Both the position numbers and the translations under genes were made by a program. From contig CANJXH010000003.1 of NCBI GenBank assembly GCA_947478755.1, positions 1 through 57,908 of the forward strand: a stretch of 57,908 nucleotides of DNA. Reading direction: 5' to 3'. The notes beneath the pieces were generated by a model. It ran no database searches and was not told the DNA's origin. It worked only from the letters and a program-made list of their open reading frames with translations. This DNA is from Betaproteobacteria bacterium (lineage in GTDB: Bacteria; Pseudomonadota; Gammaproteobacteria; Burkholderiales; Rhodocyclaceae). This document shows, piece after piece, positions 29,542-38,529 of this stretch (the first letter of the stretch is position 1; the number at the start of each line of letters is the position of its first letter).

Positions 29542-30240
29542 ATGAACGAAGCAATGACACGCAAGATCAATCTTTTGGGTGCCTGGTGCGGCATCTTTTA
29601 TCTGGTCATACTGTTTCTGGGCTGGTTTGCCATTGCGGGCTTTTTCCCGCTGCACCAGCCTTCGGCCGGTGCCGAGGAGATTGCGGCCGTCATCCGCGAC
29701 AACCAGACCCGCATCCGGATCGGCATGGTGCTGGTGATGTGGGGCGCGGCGATCTTCCTGCCCTTCACCGCGACGGTGGCTGATTATGTGTCACGCGTCG
29801 AGGGTCGCAACGGGCCGCTGACGCGCATCACCACCATGGCGGGCTACGGCAATGCGATGCTGACCTTCTATCCGCCGTTGTTCTGGCTGGTTGCCGCCTT
29901 TCGCCCCGACGAACGCTCGGCGGACATCACCTATCTGCTCAACGACATCGGCTGGCTGCAGTTCATCGGCGGCCTGTCGCTGGTGATGCCGATGATCCTG
30001 GTGGTCGGTTTCTGCATCCTCAACGACAAGAGCGCGCGGCCGGCCTTTCCCCGCTGGGCGGCGTTTGCCTGCTTCCTCGGCTTTGTGCTGATGCTACCGG
30101 ACCAGCTGCTGTTCTTCTTCAAGAGCGGCCCCTTCGCCTGGAACGGCATCATTGCATTCTGGGTGCCGGTACCGGTGTTCTGCCTGCTGTTCATCCTCTT
30201 CTTCTGGTTCCTGCGTCTCGACGCCTTGCGCAAGGACTGA
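29542..30240 (+). CDS. GPFAWxG-family multi-pass membrane protein, paralog 4
   Basis: RBS AGGAGG; 'AAFRPDERSADI...FPRWAAFACFLGFVLMLPDQLLFFFKSGPFAWNGIIAFWVP'. Confidence 0.8.
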   Translation: MNEAMTRKINLLGAWCGIFYLVILFLGWFAIAGFFPLHQPSAGAEEIAAVIRDNQTRIRIGMVLVMWGAAIFLPFTATVADYVSRVEGRNGPLTRITTMAGYGNAMLTFYPPLFWLVAAFRPDERSADITYLLNDIGWLQFIGGLSLVMPMILVVGFCILNDKSARPAFPRWAAFACFLGFVLMLPDQLLFFFKSGPFAWNGIIAFWVPVPVFCLLFILFFWFLRLDALRKD

Positions 30241-30269
30241 GTGCCGTGCCTGCCTGGATTGCTGGGGAA

Positions 30270-31166
30270 TCAGCGATTCAGGCGCGCCAGGCTGGCGAGG
30301 AGTTTTTCGTCAATGCAGGCAAAGCCGCGTTCGCCGACCGGGCGATCTGCCCTGATGGTCTGCAGGCAGACATGGTCGGCACCGGCCTCCCAGTGTTGCT
30401 CGATGCGCTGGATGATGGCAGCTTCGTCACCCCAGGCGATGGTGTCGTCGATCAACCGGTCTGATCCACCGTTCTCGAAATCGGCTGCAGTGAAACCCAT
30501 GCGCAGCCAGTTGTTCTGATAGGTCGATATTCCGATGTAGAAACGCAGCGCCTGGCGGGCCGCATCGCGTGCTCGATCCGGATCTGTTTCCAGCACGACC
30601 TTCTGTTCGACGCACAGCAGCTTGCCGGGGCCGAGTATCCCGCGCGCCATGGCGGTGTGAGCCGGAGACACGTTGTAGGGGTGGGCACCGTCGGCATCAT
30701 CGCGTGACAGGGCCAGCATCTTCGGTCCCAGCGCGGCGATGACAGTTCTGGGGGCAATGGCGGGAGCGGGGGCGAGGTAAGGGGAGGTCTTCATCGCGCC
30801 GAGGTAGCGGCGCATGGTCTCGACCGGTTTGCCGAAATCGTGGCCGCGCACGTCCGAGACGATGCGTGGATGGGATACGCCAAGGCCCAGAAGAAAGCGA
30901 CCACCGGATTGTTCGGCGAGCCCCAGCTGGCCTGCGTGCATCATCATCGGATCGCGCCCGTAGATGTTGGCAATGCCGGGGGCGACGATGAGCGCGCTGG
31001 TATTGGCAAGTAGCCAGGCGGATTGCGCAATCACGTCGCGACCAAGGGCCTCGGGCAGCCATATAGCCGAATAGCCCCATTGCTCGATGCGTCGCGCCAT
31101 GTTGGCGCCAGCGGCCGCAGTGAATTCGTCAAAGGCGTTCCAGACGCCCAGCTTGCCCAGTTTCAT
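30270..31166 (-). CDS. LLM class oxidoreductase, TIGR03620-like
   Basis: 'MARRIEQWGYSAIWLPEALGRDVIAQSAWLLANTSALIVAPGIANIYGRDPMMMHAGQLGLAEQSGGRFLLGLGVSHP'. Confidence 0.88.
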   Translation of the reverse strand: MKLGKLGVWNAFDEFTAAAGANMARRIEQWGYSAIWLPEALGRDVIAQSAWLLANTSALIVAPGIANIYGRDPMMMHAGQLGLAEQSGGRFLLGLGVSHPRIVSDVRGHDFGKPVETMRRYLGAMKTSPYLAPAPAIAPRTVIAALGPKMLALSRDDADGAHPYNVSPAHTAMARGILGPGKLLCVEQKVVLETDPDRARDAARQALRFYIGISTYQNNWLRMGFTAADFENGGSDRLIDDTIAWGDEAAIIQRIEQHWEAGADHVCLQTIRADRPVGERGFACIDEKLLASLARLNR

Positions 31167-31233
31167 GATTTTGCTCCACAGGAATTGCCAGCGTTGCTGG
31201 CGTAGGTGACGCTGCTCAAGCGATCGACAGTGC

Positions 31234-31884
31234 TCACCGTTGCTCGTGTGCGTCGGCTTCCTTGAAGGCCATCATCAGAAAACCGAGGAATGCCGCATTG
31301 CTGGGTGCCAGCAGCGGGTCGACCTTCGGCTTCATGTCGAGAACGGCATCGCGAAAGCGCCGATAGAAATCCCAGCTCGGCTTTGGTGAATATTCCAGAC
31401 CTTTCAACTCGAAATGCCGGATCACACCCTTGACGGTAGTCGGCTTGACGAAGACCTCGTCGTTGGGCCGATAGTAGTTGGGGATGACGGTCAGCAGCGA
31501 CCACTTGGCAAGCTTCCATTGCGCCAGCGTTGCCGTCATGGCATCAAAGCCCTGCTGTTGATTGCCGTGGAGGAACTCTTCCAGTCCGCTGGCGAGGATG
31601 TCCTTCTCCGAGTGGGCCATGGTGCGTACGACGTCGCGAAAGCGTGGCTTCTCGAAGAGTGAAATCAGCGACGATCGGGAGACCATTTTCACCATCGCCT
31701 CGCTGACTGTCTCCGGATCGCGGAAGCGGTTTTTGGCGAACTCGGCCTGTGCCATGTCGATCATCTTGCCCACACGGTGCTTCTTGCCGATTTCCTGCAT
31801 CTCGGGGTGGCTGAAGCCGCCGGGATAGCGTTGCATGAAGCGCGCTTCGGCAAGCTTGAGTTTGTTTTTGTTCGTGGTGGCCAT
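31234..31884 (-). CDS. Conserved protein of unknown function
   Basis: MATTNKNKLKLAEARFMQRYPGGFSHPEMQEIGKKHRVGKMIDMAQAEFAKNRFRDPETVSEAMVKMVSRSSL...; 216 aa, predicted helical, no family recognised. Confidence 0.65.
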   Translation of the reverse strand: MATTNKNKLKLAEARFMQRYPGGFSHPEMQEIGKKHRVGKMIDMAQAEFAKNRFRDPETVSEAMVKMVSRSSLISLFEKPRFRDVVRTMAHSEKDILASGLEEFLHGNQQQGFDAMTATLAQWKLAKWSLLTVIPNYYRPNDEVFVKPTTVKGVIRHFELKGLEYSPKPSWDFYRRFRDAVLDMKPKVDPLLAPSNAAFLGFLMMAFKEADAHEQR

Positions 31885-31897
31885 TGTGTTTGTGCGG

Positions 31898-32596
31898 CTA
31901 TTTTCCGGCACGCTGTGCGGCGTCACGGTCGATGGCCTGGTTGATGACGACCAGCATGACGATGTACCAGGCAAAGAACAGCGTGCCGGGAATCCAGAAA
32001 GCGAAAAGGCCGTTCCAGGCAAACGGACCATTCTTGAAGAATGGCATCAGGCAGGAAGGAAGGAACAGCAGTGCCGCCCACAGGTTGAAATAGGCCATCC
32101 AGCGCGGCAGCAGGTCTTGTGTCGGATTGCGCAGGATCGGAATTGCGGTGGCAAGGCACTGCACGAAGGCACCCGGCCATGCCAATACCGTGATGAACCA
32201 GCTGAAGTCGTTCATCAGCAAGGTGATGTCGGCCGGACGATCGGGACGGTAGGAGGTAATGATGAACAGCAGGCCCGGAAAAATGAACACCAGCACATTG
32301 ATCAGGCCGCCGAGCAGGACCAGTTGCGACATCACCGGCATCTCGGGGTCTTCCAGTCGGCGCACGAAGCCGGCAATCACCGGTACGGGCGCCAGCGCGA
32401 ACACGCCGCTGATCATGACGATCAGAGTGCCGATGCGGATGTTGGTGGTATTGGCCTGATAGATCGCCGCAATCTCGGCGGCCCCCAGCGAAGGCGACGG
32501 TGGCGGAAAGAAACCGGCGATGACAAGACCGACAAAGAACAGCAGGGCACCGGCAAGACCGGCCCACATCATGAGTTTGTTCGTCGCTGGATACAT
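31898..32596 (-). CDS. GPFAWxG-family multi-pass membrane protein, paralog 5
   Basis: 'TSYRPDRPADITLLMNDFSW...LPRWMAYFNLWAALLFLPSCLMPFFKNGPFAWNGLFAFWIP'. Confidence 0.8.
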   Translation of the reverse strand: MYPATNKLMMWAGLAGALLFFVGLVIAGFFPPPSPSLGAAEIAAIYQANTTNIRIGTLIVMISGVFALAPVPVIAGFVRRLEDPEMPVMSQLVLLGGLINVLVFIFPGLLFIITSYRPDRPADITLLMNDFSWFITVLAWPGAFVQCLATAIPILRNPTQDLLPRWMAYFNLWAALLFLPSCLMPFFKNGPFAWNGLFAFWIPGTLFFAWYIVMLVVINQAIDRDAAQRAGK

Positions 32597-32746
32597 CCTG
32601 ATCTCCCCTTTGTTTTTCGACACTGCGCGACGCAGAATTTTGCTGCGGCAAGTCTACGTGAAAGTCGGCGTCTGCGCCGCGCTGAGTGGCGCGTTTCGCG
32701 ATGGTCGGGACTTGTTAGACTGCCATCTTCTTCTGTCTCTTGCTCA

Positions 32747-33148
32747 ATGCTCATGGTTGACCAGGCTGCAAAATCCTGCCTCTGCGGAAATCCTGTCCCC
32801 TACGCCCACTGTTGCGGGCTCTGCCTTGATCAGGGCCACGCGGCACAAACGGCCGAGGCCTTGATGCGATCGCGTTACAGCGCCTATGCACTGGGCAGGG
32901 AGCCCTATCTGCTGGCCACGTGGCATGCTTCAATGCGCCCGGCAGAACTTCGCCTGAGTGACGACGTGGCGACCCGGTGGATTGGACTGGAGGTCAAGCG
33001 GCATGAGGTGCAGGATGACGGCCATGCCATTGTGGAGTTTTTGGCGCGATACAAGATCAATGGCCGGGCCCATCGACTGCATGAAACAAGCCGCTTCGTC
33101 CGCGAGGATGGGCGCTGGTTTTATGTCGATGGTGACATTGACGACTAG
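32747..33148 (+). CDS. YchJ/UPF0225-like protein with SEC-C-type motif
   Basis: 'CLCGNPVPYAHCCGLCLDQGHAAQTAEALMRSRYSAYALGREPYLLATWHASMRP...FVREDGRWFYVDGDI'. Confidence 0.88.
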   Translation: MLMVDQAAKSCLCGNPVPYAHCCGLCLDQGHAAQTAEALMRSRYSAYALGREPYLLATWHASMRPAELRLSDDVATRWIGLEVKRHEVQDDGHAIVEFLARYKINGRAHRLHETSRFVREDGRWFYVDGDIDD

Positions 33149-33188
33149 CGGTTTCTGCCTGGGTTAACGCTGCAGCTGGCGAGCACCC

Positions 33189-34352
33189 TCAAACCGCATT
33201 TTCGTACTGGCGCTTGTAGCGGTCGCCATAGCGCCCGATGGCCTTGTAGACGTCGCTACTCTTGAAGCCGCAGTCTTCGGTTTTGTATTGATGCAGGGCG
33301 TGGCCGCTGCGGGCGTCGGTTCGGGCGTGATGGGCCCAGGCTTCGCGTGCGGCATCGGTGACCGGAAAGCGGAAATGGCGGTAGATGTTTTCAGCAGTGC
33401 CGACCGGGTCGGCTTCCAGTTCGTTGATGTGCACGTCGCATACCTGGCCTGGCGGCAAGGTGCTCAGCACATCTTCCATTTTTGCCGTTGCCGGGCCCCA
33501 CAGCGACAGCTGGTCGCGGCCGTTCTGCGCTGAACTCAGGCCGGGTTCGCGCTCCTTGCGGATGGTATAGACCATGTTCGATACCGAAGACATGGCGGTG
33601 ACCGGGTCGCGGTGCGTATACACGAGGCACGCGTCGGGATAGGTCTCCAGCAATGTTCGCATCACGAAGGGATGCGTGGTCGGATCCTTCAACAGCCAGC
33701 GCCGCTTGTCGCCACCGGCGATGAGGCTGAGCATCCTGCGATGATAGGCGTAGGCGTAGCGGGCATCGGTGGCGGCCAGCCATTCCGAATACGCGCCGAA
33801 GGCCCCCATGCCGGCCAGCGGGGGTGACCAGAAAGTATGGTCAAAAATGAAGCGGCACTCATCCGGCTCACCGGCCCTGATCGGGTGCATGCCGATCAAT
33901 CCGGGGAACAGGCTGTAGAACTGTTCAAGACCCTGCACCGTCATCTGGTACAGAGAATTGGTTTCCCATGATTCGCGCGGTGGTCGTGGCATCGGCGTGT
34001 TGCACAACCAGGGCGTCAGCCATTGGCAATCGGGATCCTTGGCCAGCAGGCGATGCAGGGCGGTTGATCCGGTACGGGGCATGCCGAGGATGATGATCGG
34101 CTTCTCGACCACCGAGTCGGCGAATTGCGGATGTGCCTTGAAGGCCTGCTGTGCCATCAGTCGTGCCGAGAGCGTACCCACGGTTGCCGCGCTGGTCATC
34201 TGCTGTCCGAGCTGATTGAAGCGCTGGTCCTTGTCGCAGGTCGACAGGAAAAGCTTCAGTGCCTCGACGTAGTCGTCGCTGCCAAAATCATCAAGCCCTG
34301 TTGCCTTCGCTGCCTGATCGTGCAGGGCGTCGAACTGCGATAGAAGCGTCAT
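33189..34352 (-). CDS. Sulfotransferase family protein, 4 of 6
   Basis: 'TGLDDFGSDDYVEAL', 'PIIILGMPRTGSTALHRLLAKDPDCQWLTPW', 'VYTHRDPVTAMSSVSNMV'. Confidence 0.9.
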   Translation of the reverse strand: MTLLSQFDALHDQAAKATGLDDFGSDDYVEALKLFLSTCDKDQRFNQLGQQMTSAATVGTLSARLMAQQAFKAHPQFADSVVEKPIIILGMPRTGSTALHRLLAKDPDCQWLTPWLCNTPMPRPPRESWETNSLYQMTVQGLEQFYSLFPGLIGMHPIRAGEPDECRFIFDHTFWSPPLAGMGAFGAYSEWLAATDARYAYAYHRRMLSLIAGGDKRRWLLKDPTTHPFVMRTLLETYPDACLVYTHRDPVTAMSSVSNMVYTIRKEREPGLSSAQNGRDQLSLWGPATAKMEDVLSTLPPGQVCDVHINELEADPVGTAENIYRHFRFPVTDAAREAWAHHARTDARSGHALHQYKTEDCGFKSSDVYKAIGRYGDRYKRQYENAV

Positions 34353-34371
34353 GGTGCGTATCTCTCAGTAT

Positions 34372-35403
34372 TCAAGCCAACGCCGTGTGGCGCATCGGTC
34401 CGAGTTGCGAACACAGCACGACCCCCGGCTTCGCCGCGATGATCTGCGGCACGCGATTGAACAGGTTGGATGCAGTGGCGTGCGGTGAATCATCGCGTTC
34501 CACCCGTACACGTGTGTGCGGCATGCCATCCACCGACCAGAACATGTGTTCAACCTCGCCCGGCTTGAACAGGCGCAATTCGATCTTCGCCTTTGCCGTC
34601 ACGCCTTCCTTGGTCTCGATCTCCGCAAGGATGCGGGTGCCGACGCAAATGCCCGGCGCGTAGGAGCGTCCGGTGAAGCTGCTGTGGATCTCTTCGTCAA
34701 AGACGACGGGCTCAACGCGCTCGCGCGTCTGTGAGATGGTGTAGCCGAGTGCCTTCAGCACATGCTCGGGAATCGTGCGGTACGAAATCGGTATCCGGCT
34801 CTTGGGCAGGCCAGAGGCCATGTATTCGTCCTGTGTCATGCCGACCCCGATCTGGATCAGCTGCGCCGGTGTCGTCTGGCCTGCATTGGCATCGGTGATG
34901 GAGCTGTGGCTGAGCGACTTGATTTCGGTGCAGGGTCCGCACAGTAGGATGCCGGACCAGATGCGTGACATGTCCCAGATGCCGCCGCCCATGAAGGAAA
35001 CACCATGCTGCTTGCACAGCGCATCGATCTCTGACGCAGTGGCCGGATCGCTGCCCCAGGGGTAATACGATTCGGAACCATGGCAGGCGACGTTGAGCCC
35101 GGCCTTGATCAGGCGCTTGTAGGCCGGCAGGTTGAGGCTGAGCAGATTGGTCTGCCCCACCATGCCAATGTCGGCCTTGCCCTTGAGCGCGTCGTAGTTG
35201 GCTGTTTCGCAATCCTGGATGATGACGCCGAGATCGCGGTCAAGCCCGGCGACACGGCCAAGGTCCAGCCCCACCTTGGGCCCGGCGCGGTTGAAGGCGG
35301 CGACGATGGTCCAGCCTTTCTGTACCGCGAAGCGCGTGAAGAATCCGCCGTACTGGCCGACGCCATAGATGACGATGCGGGGTTTGCTGCTGCTGGTGCT
35401 CAT
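34372..35403 (-). CDS. Dihydrodipicolinate reductase-like NAD(P)-binding protein
   Basis: 'RIVIYGVGQYGGFFTRFAVQKGWTIVAAFNRAGPKVGLDLGRVAGLDRDLGVII', 'LIKAGLNVACHGSESYYPW'. Confidence 0.7.
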   Translation of the reverse strand: MSTSSSKPRIVIYGVGQYGGFFTRFAVQKGWTIVAAFNRAGPKVGLDLGRVAGLDRDLGVIIQDCETANYDALKGKADIGMVGQTNLLSLNLPAYKRLIKAGLNVACHGSESYYPWGSDPATASEIDALCKQHGVSFMGGGIWDMSRIWSGILLCGPCTEIKSLSHSSITDANAGQTTPAQLIQIGVGMTQDEYMASGLPKSRIPISYRTIPEHVLKALGYTISQTRERVEPVVFDEEIHSSFTGRSYAPGICVGTRILAEIETKEGVTAKAKIELRLFKPGEVEHMFWSVDGMPHTRVRVERDDSPHATASNLFNRVPQIIAAKPGVVLCSQLGPMRHTALA

Positions 35404-35430
35404 GTTAGTGCTCCTGTGGTGTTCGTGTGC

Positions 35431-36600
35431 TTACTCGAAGGCAACGCCCAGCGCATCCAGATCGTCCATGGCGTGCGTGATGCGGTTGATGAACTTTATC
35501 GACGTCTCTGGCGGCTGCATGGCGGGTGCTCCCGGGGCCGGGGTGAGGGTGCCGGTCCAGAAGGCGAGGGTCGGGAACAACTGCGTGCGGTAAAGCTGCA
35601 TGGCGCGATCGAGGCTGATCTGTGGCACGCCGTTGGCGGCGAGCTGGTCGAGGTAGTACTCGATCAACTCGCGTTCCCAGGCGCGGCGGTTCTCGACCGT
35701 CAGCGAAGTGGTGATGACGTAGACGAGGTCGCGGCTCCAGTGGCCGCGCACACAGCATTGCCAGTCCATCAGGCCCATCTGGTTGTCGGGCCGTACATAC
35801 CAGTTCTTCAGATGGACGTCGCCATGGACAAGGGTGCGCGGCAGCTTGGCATGGAGATTCCACGCCTTTTCGGTCGCCGGCCAGATCTCGGCGGCACGCT
35901 TGAACAGGCGTGGCGGAATGAACTCTTCGCCGGCAATGAAGCCGCGCCGGCAGGACTCGGACCAGATGATGGCGGCCTCCAGTGTGTCGCAGAAGTTCTC
36001 GTAGGTGAGGAAGACGTCGAGCAGATCGTGACGCGTCTTGCCCTGGTAGTGGACGCCGTGGTAGCGGGCCAGCACGCGCATCTGGCTTTTGGCGCGTTCC
36101 AGTGATATGTCGGTGTTCTGGTCGCAGAACTCGACTTCGCCCTGCAGGTCCTTCATCACGATGATCGAGTTCAGTGACTCCGGATTCGAATGTGCGAACA
36201 GGGCCTGCGGCGCCTCTATGTCGAGGGTGGGGCGGATGCGTTTGTAGAAGTTGGGCTCGGCATCCGAGCAGCCGCACATGCCAAGCACGAGCCGGCTTTC
36301 GATCGCCTGGGTGGCCTTGCAGAATACCGAGGGCGGCAAGCCCGCCTTGTTGCCGGCGTCGTTGTACTTGACGAAGATGCGGCGCCGGTTCGAGGTGCCT
36401 TCGCTCGGCACGTCGAGCGAATGCTCGATCACCTGTGCGCCGGGGGTGTCCTTGCACAGTATCGCGCTCAGCCATTCGTTGCCGATCAGGTCGTAGGCGA
36501 CGGGGACGAAATCGAGGCTCCTTGCCACGGGCCGCTCGGCCAGCTCCCGGTCGCGCAATTCCTTGACGTGGGCAAACTTTTCCTTCGGTGACTGGCTCAC
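35431..36600 (-). CDS. APH/ecdysteroid kinase-like phosphotransferase
   Basis: 'LPRTLVHGDVHLKNWYVRPDNQMGLMDWQCCVRGHWSRDLVYVITTSLTVENRRAWERELIEYYLDQL'. Confidence 0.8.
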   Translation of the reverse strand: MSQSPKEKFAHVKELRDRELAERPVARSLDFVPVAYDLIGNEWLSAILCKDTPGAQVIEHSLDVPSEGTSNRRRIFVKYNDAGNKAGLPPSVFCKATQAIESRLVLGMCGCSDAEPNFYKRIRPTLDIEAPQALFAHSNPESLNSIIVMKDLQGEVEFCDQNTDISLERAKSQMRVLARYHGVHYQGKTRHDLLDVFLTYENFCDTLEAAIIWSESCRRGFIAGEEFIPPRLFKRAAEIWPATEKAWNLHAKLPRTLVHGDVHLKNWYVRPDNQMGLMDWQCCVRGHWSRDLVYVITTSLTVENRRAWERELIEYYLDQLAANGVPQISLDRAMQLYRTQLFPTLAFWTGTLTPAPGAPAMQPPETSIKFINRITHAMDDLDALGVAFE

Positions 36601-36646
36601 GGCATTTCTCCTCTTTCTTGTTGTGGTGAAGCTGGGACTACATTTC

Positions 36647-38092
36647 CTACATCACGCGATTCAGAAGCATGGCGATGCGCTCGTCGGACATATTGCGGCA
36701 GCCGGAGGCGGCATTGAACGCACCCGCTGCGCCGAGCGGGGCACCGGCAAAGTAGGCGGCTTCCACCTGCCGCGTCATCACAGTCAGGCGCGTTTCGGCC
36801 AGCAGGTTGGCGTAGTCGAGTTGCCGCTCGTCAGGAACGGTACCACCTGCCGCCTCGTAGGCACGCAAGAACTCCTCCCAGGGACCGAGGGCTTCGGCCT
36901 GGAACCGGAAGTATCCGAGGTCATAGACGGGGTTGCCGATATGCGCGAATTCCCAGTCGAGAACGGCCGCCACTCTGTCGTTGTCGATCAGCATGTTGTT
37001 CAAGCCGTAGTCGCCGTGCACCAGGGTTCGTCTGCCGTCAATGAGATGGACGTTTTCCTTGAGCCAGCGGAAGGAGGATTCCATCAACGCGCTGGGTGCG
37101 TCGGCAGTCTTCCAGTTTGCGTAGGATTGGTCGAGCCAAGCGGTGACGTACTGGATGGTTGTCTTGTCTGCGCCGGAGGTCTGGCTGCCGAATGCGTCGA
37201 TTGGGACGCTGTGGATTTTCGCCAGTTGCGTGGCAACGTCGCGGGACGTGGTGAGATTGGGTGCAGGCATGATGAACATGTGGCCGATCATGCGTCCCGG
37301 ACGTCTTTCAACCAGCATGAACGGTGACCCGAAGATACCGCCGCTGGCTTCGATGGCCAAGGGTTTTGCCACCTGCGCGCCGTGCGCATGCAACACCTTG
37401 AGCAGTCGATATTCCTCAGTGACCGAGCTGCCGCCAAAGCCGCTGCCCGCATCGGCGCGCATCACCAGGGAGGAAGGCAAGGCGTGGTTGCCTTCCAGTT
37501 CGATGCCTATCGTGAATTTGGATGCGCCGCCCGACATGAAGCTGCTCTTCGCAATTCTGACGCCCTGCTCGGTAGGGTATTGCTCGGCGATGAAGCGGCC
37601 CAGGGCCTGTTCGTCATAGGGCTTGCTGTTGAAGGCAGTGGCCGCGCCAGTCTCTTCCGGCTTTTTTGCTGCCACAAGTGCAGTGTTGAACTTGCGACTG
37701 TAGTTGCCCTCGATCTCGATCATCTGCTTCTGGAGGTCGAGTGTCGTGGGCGATCCGGCCGCCTGCAGCACATTCAGCAGATCGAAGGCGGCGGCAAACA
37801 CCGGCTCCGGTGTCAACTCGGGTGCGGCCAGTGCGTCTTTCAAGCGTGAGAAGGCGGGGGCGCCGTCGGGTCCGCCGCACACCTTTTCCAACGCAGGCAG
37901 CAGCTGCGTATAGGCATTACGTATTTCGCCAGCCAGGACAGGGGTGTCGCTGTGCCGTGCCACCAGCCACGCCAGCACCGTATCTGCAAATGACATCTGC
38001 TCGCCAAGGGCCTTGTCCTCGGGGCGTCGAAACGCCGGATTGGCCAGGATCGCGCGCAGCGAGTTGAGCAGCAGGGTTGTTCGGTTGTCCAT
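36647..38092 (-). CDS. Phosphotransferase family protein (APH, ACAD10-like type)
   Basis: 'SFMSGGASKFTIGIEL', 'RTLVHGDYGLNNMLIDNDRVAAVLDWEFAHIGNPVYDLGYFRFQ'. Confidence 0.88.
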   Translation of the reverse strand: MDNRTTLLLNSLRAILANPAFRRPEDKALGEQMSFADTVLAWLVARHSDTPVLAGEIRNAYTQLLPALEKVCGGPDGAPAFSRLKDALAAPELTPEPVFAAAFDLLNVLQAAGSPTTLDLQKQMIEIEGNYSRKFNTALVAAKKPEETGAATAFNSKPYDEQALGRFIAEQYPTEQGVRIAKSSFMSGGASKFTIGIELEGNHALPSSLVMRADAGSGFGGSSVTEEYRLLKVLHAHGAQVAKPLAIEASGGIFGSPFMLVERRPGRMIGHMFIMPAPNLTTSRDVATQLAKIHSVPIDAFGSQTSGADKTTIQYVTAWLDQSYANWKTADAPSALMESSFRWLKENVHLIDGRRTLVHGDYGLNNMLIDNDRVAAVLDWEFAHIGNPVYDLGYFRFQAEALGPWEEFLRAYEAAGGTVPDERQLDYANLLAETRLTVMTRQVEAAYFAGAPLGAAGAFNAASGCRNMSDERIAMLLNRVM

Positions 38093-38205
38093 CGATTTGG
38101 TCTCCCCGTGATTTTTGGTGATTCTGTTTTCAGCACAGGCAATTGATGCCATGCCGTTTTGGCGATTCTAGCCTGACTAATCCGCGCGGGTGGGCGCGAC
38201 GGAGA

Positions 38206-38520
38206 TCACCTCACCTGCGATGACGGGTCGTTCCCGGATCGTTCGCCATCAACAATAGTCTTGCTGTAATCCAGCAAGGCTGCCAGTGCCTCTTCGGCAT
38301 CGGTAAAACGTCCTGATTCCCAGGGCGGGGTAAGGATTGTTTCCTGCACCGTTCCGGCATTCGGCGGCTTGATGCTGGTCCGCATGGAAAATCCGCCATC
38401 AACGCGGGTCACCGAGGCCTTGAGGACAAAACCCTTGTAGTCCTCATGGCGTGTCTGCGTGCCGACGGTGGATTGGCCGAGCTGCTCGCAAAACGCGGTC
38501 CATTGTTCAACGGTGCTCAT
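38206..38520 (-). CDS. Small conserved hypothetical protein
   Basis: 104 aa MSTVEQWTAFCEQLGQSTVGTQTRHEDYKGFVLKASVTRVDGGFSMRTSIKPP; same orientation as the kinase operon. Confidence 0.55.
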   Translation of the reverse strand: MSTVEQWTAFCEQLGQSTVGTQTRHEDYKGFVLKASVTRVDGGFSMRTSIKPPNAGTVQETILTPPWESGRFTDAEEALAALLDYSKTIVDGERSGNDPSSQVR

Positions 38521-38529
38521 GTCAGCGAC

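Noticed and set aside
31835-32746. N-terminal extension of the 31835-33148 ORF upstream of YchJ
   Set aside because: The upstream part is antisense to membrane paralog 5; the YchJ-like protein starts near 32747-32753.
35431-36600. Possible aminoglycoside resistance gene (APH fold)
   Set aside because: Context and 'HGDVHLKNWY...MDWQ' pattern fit ecdysteroid/CHK-kinase-like proteins rather than resistance enzymes.
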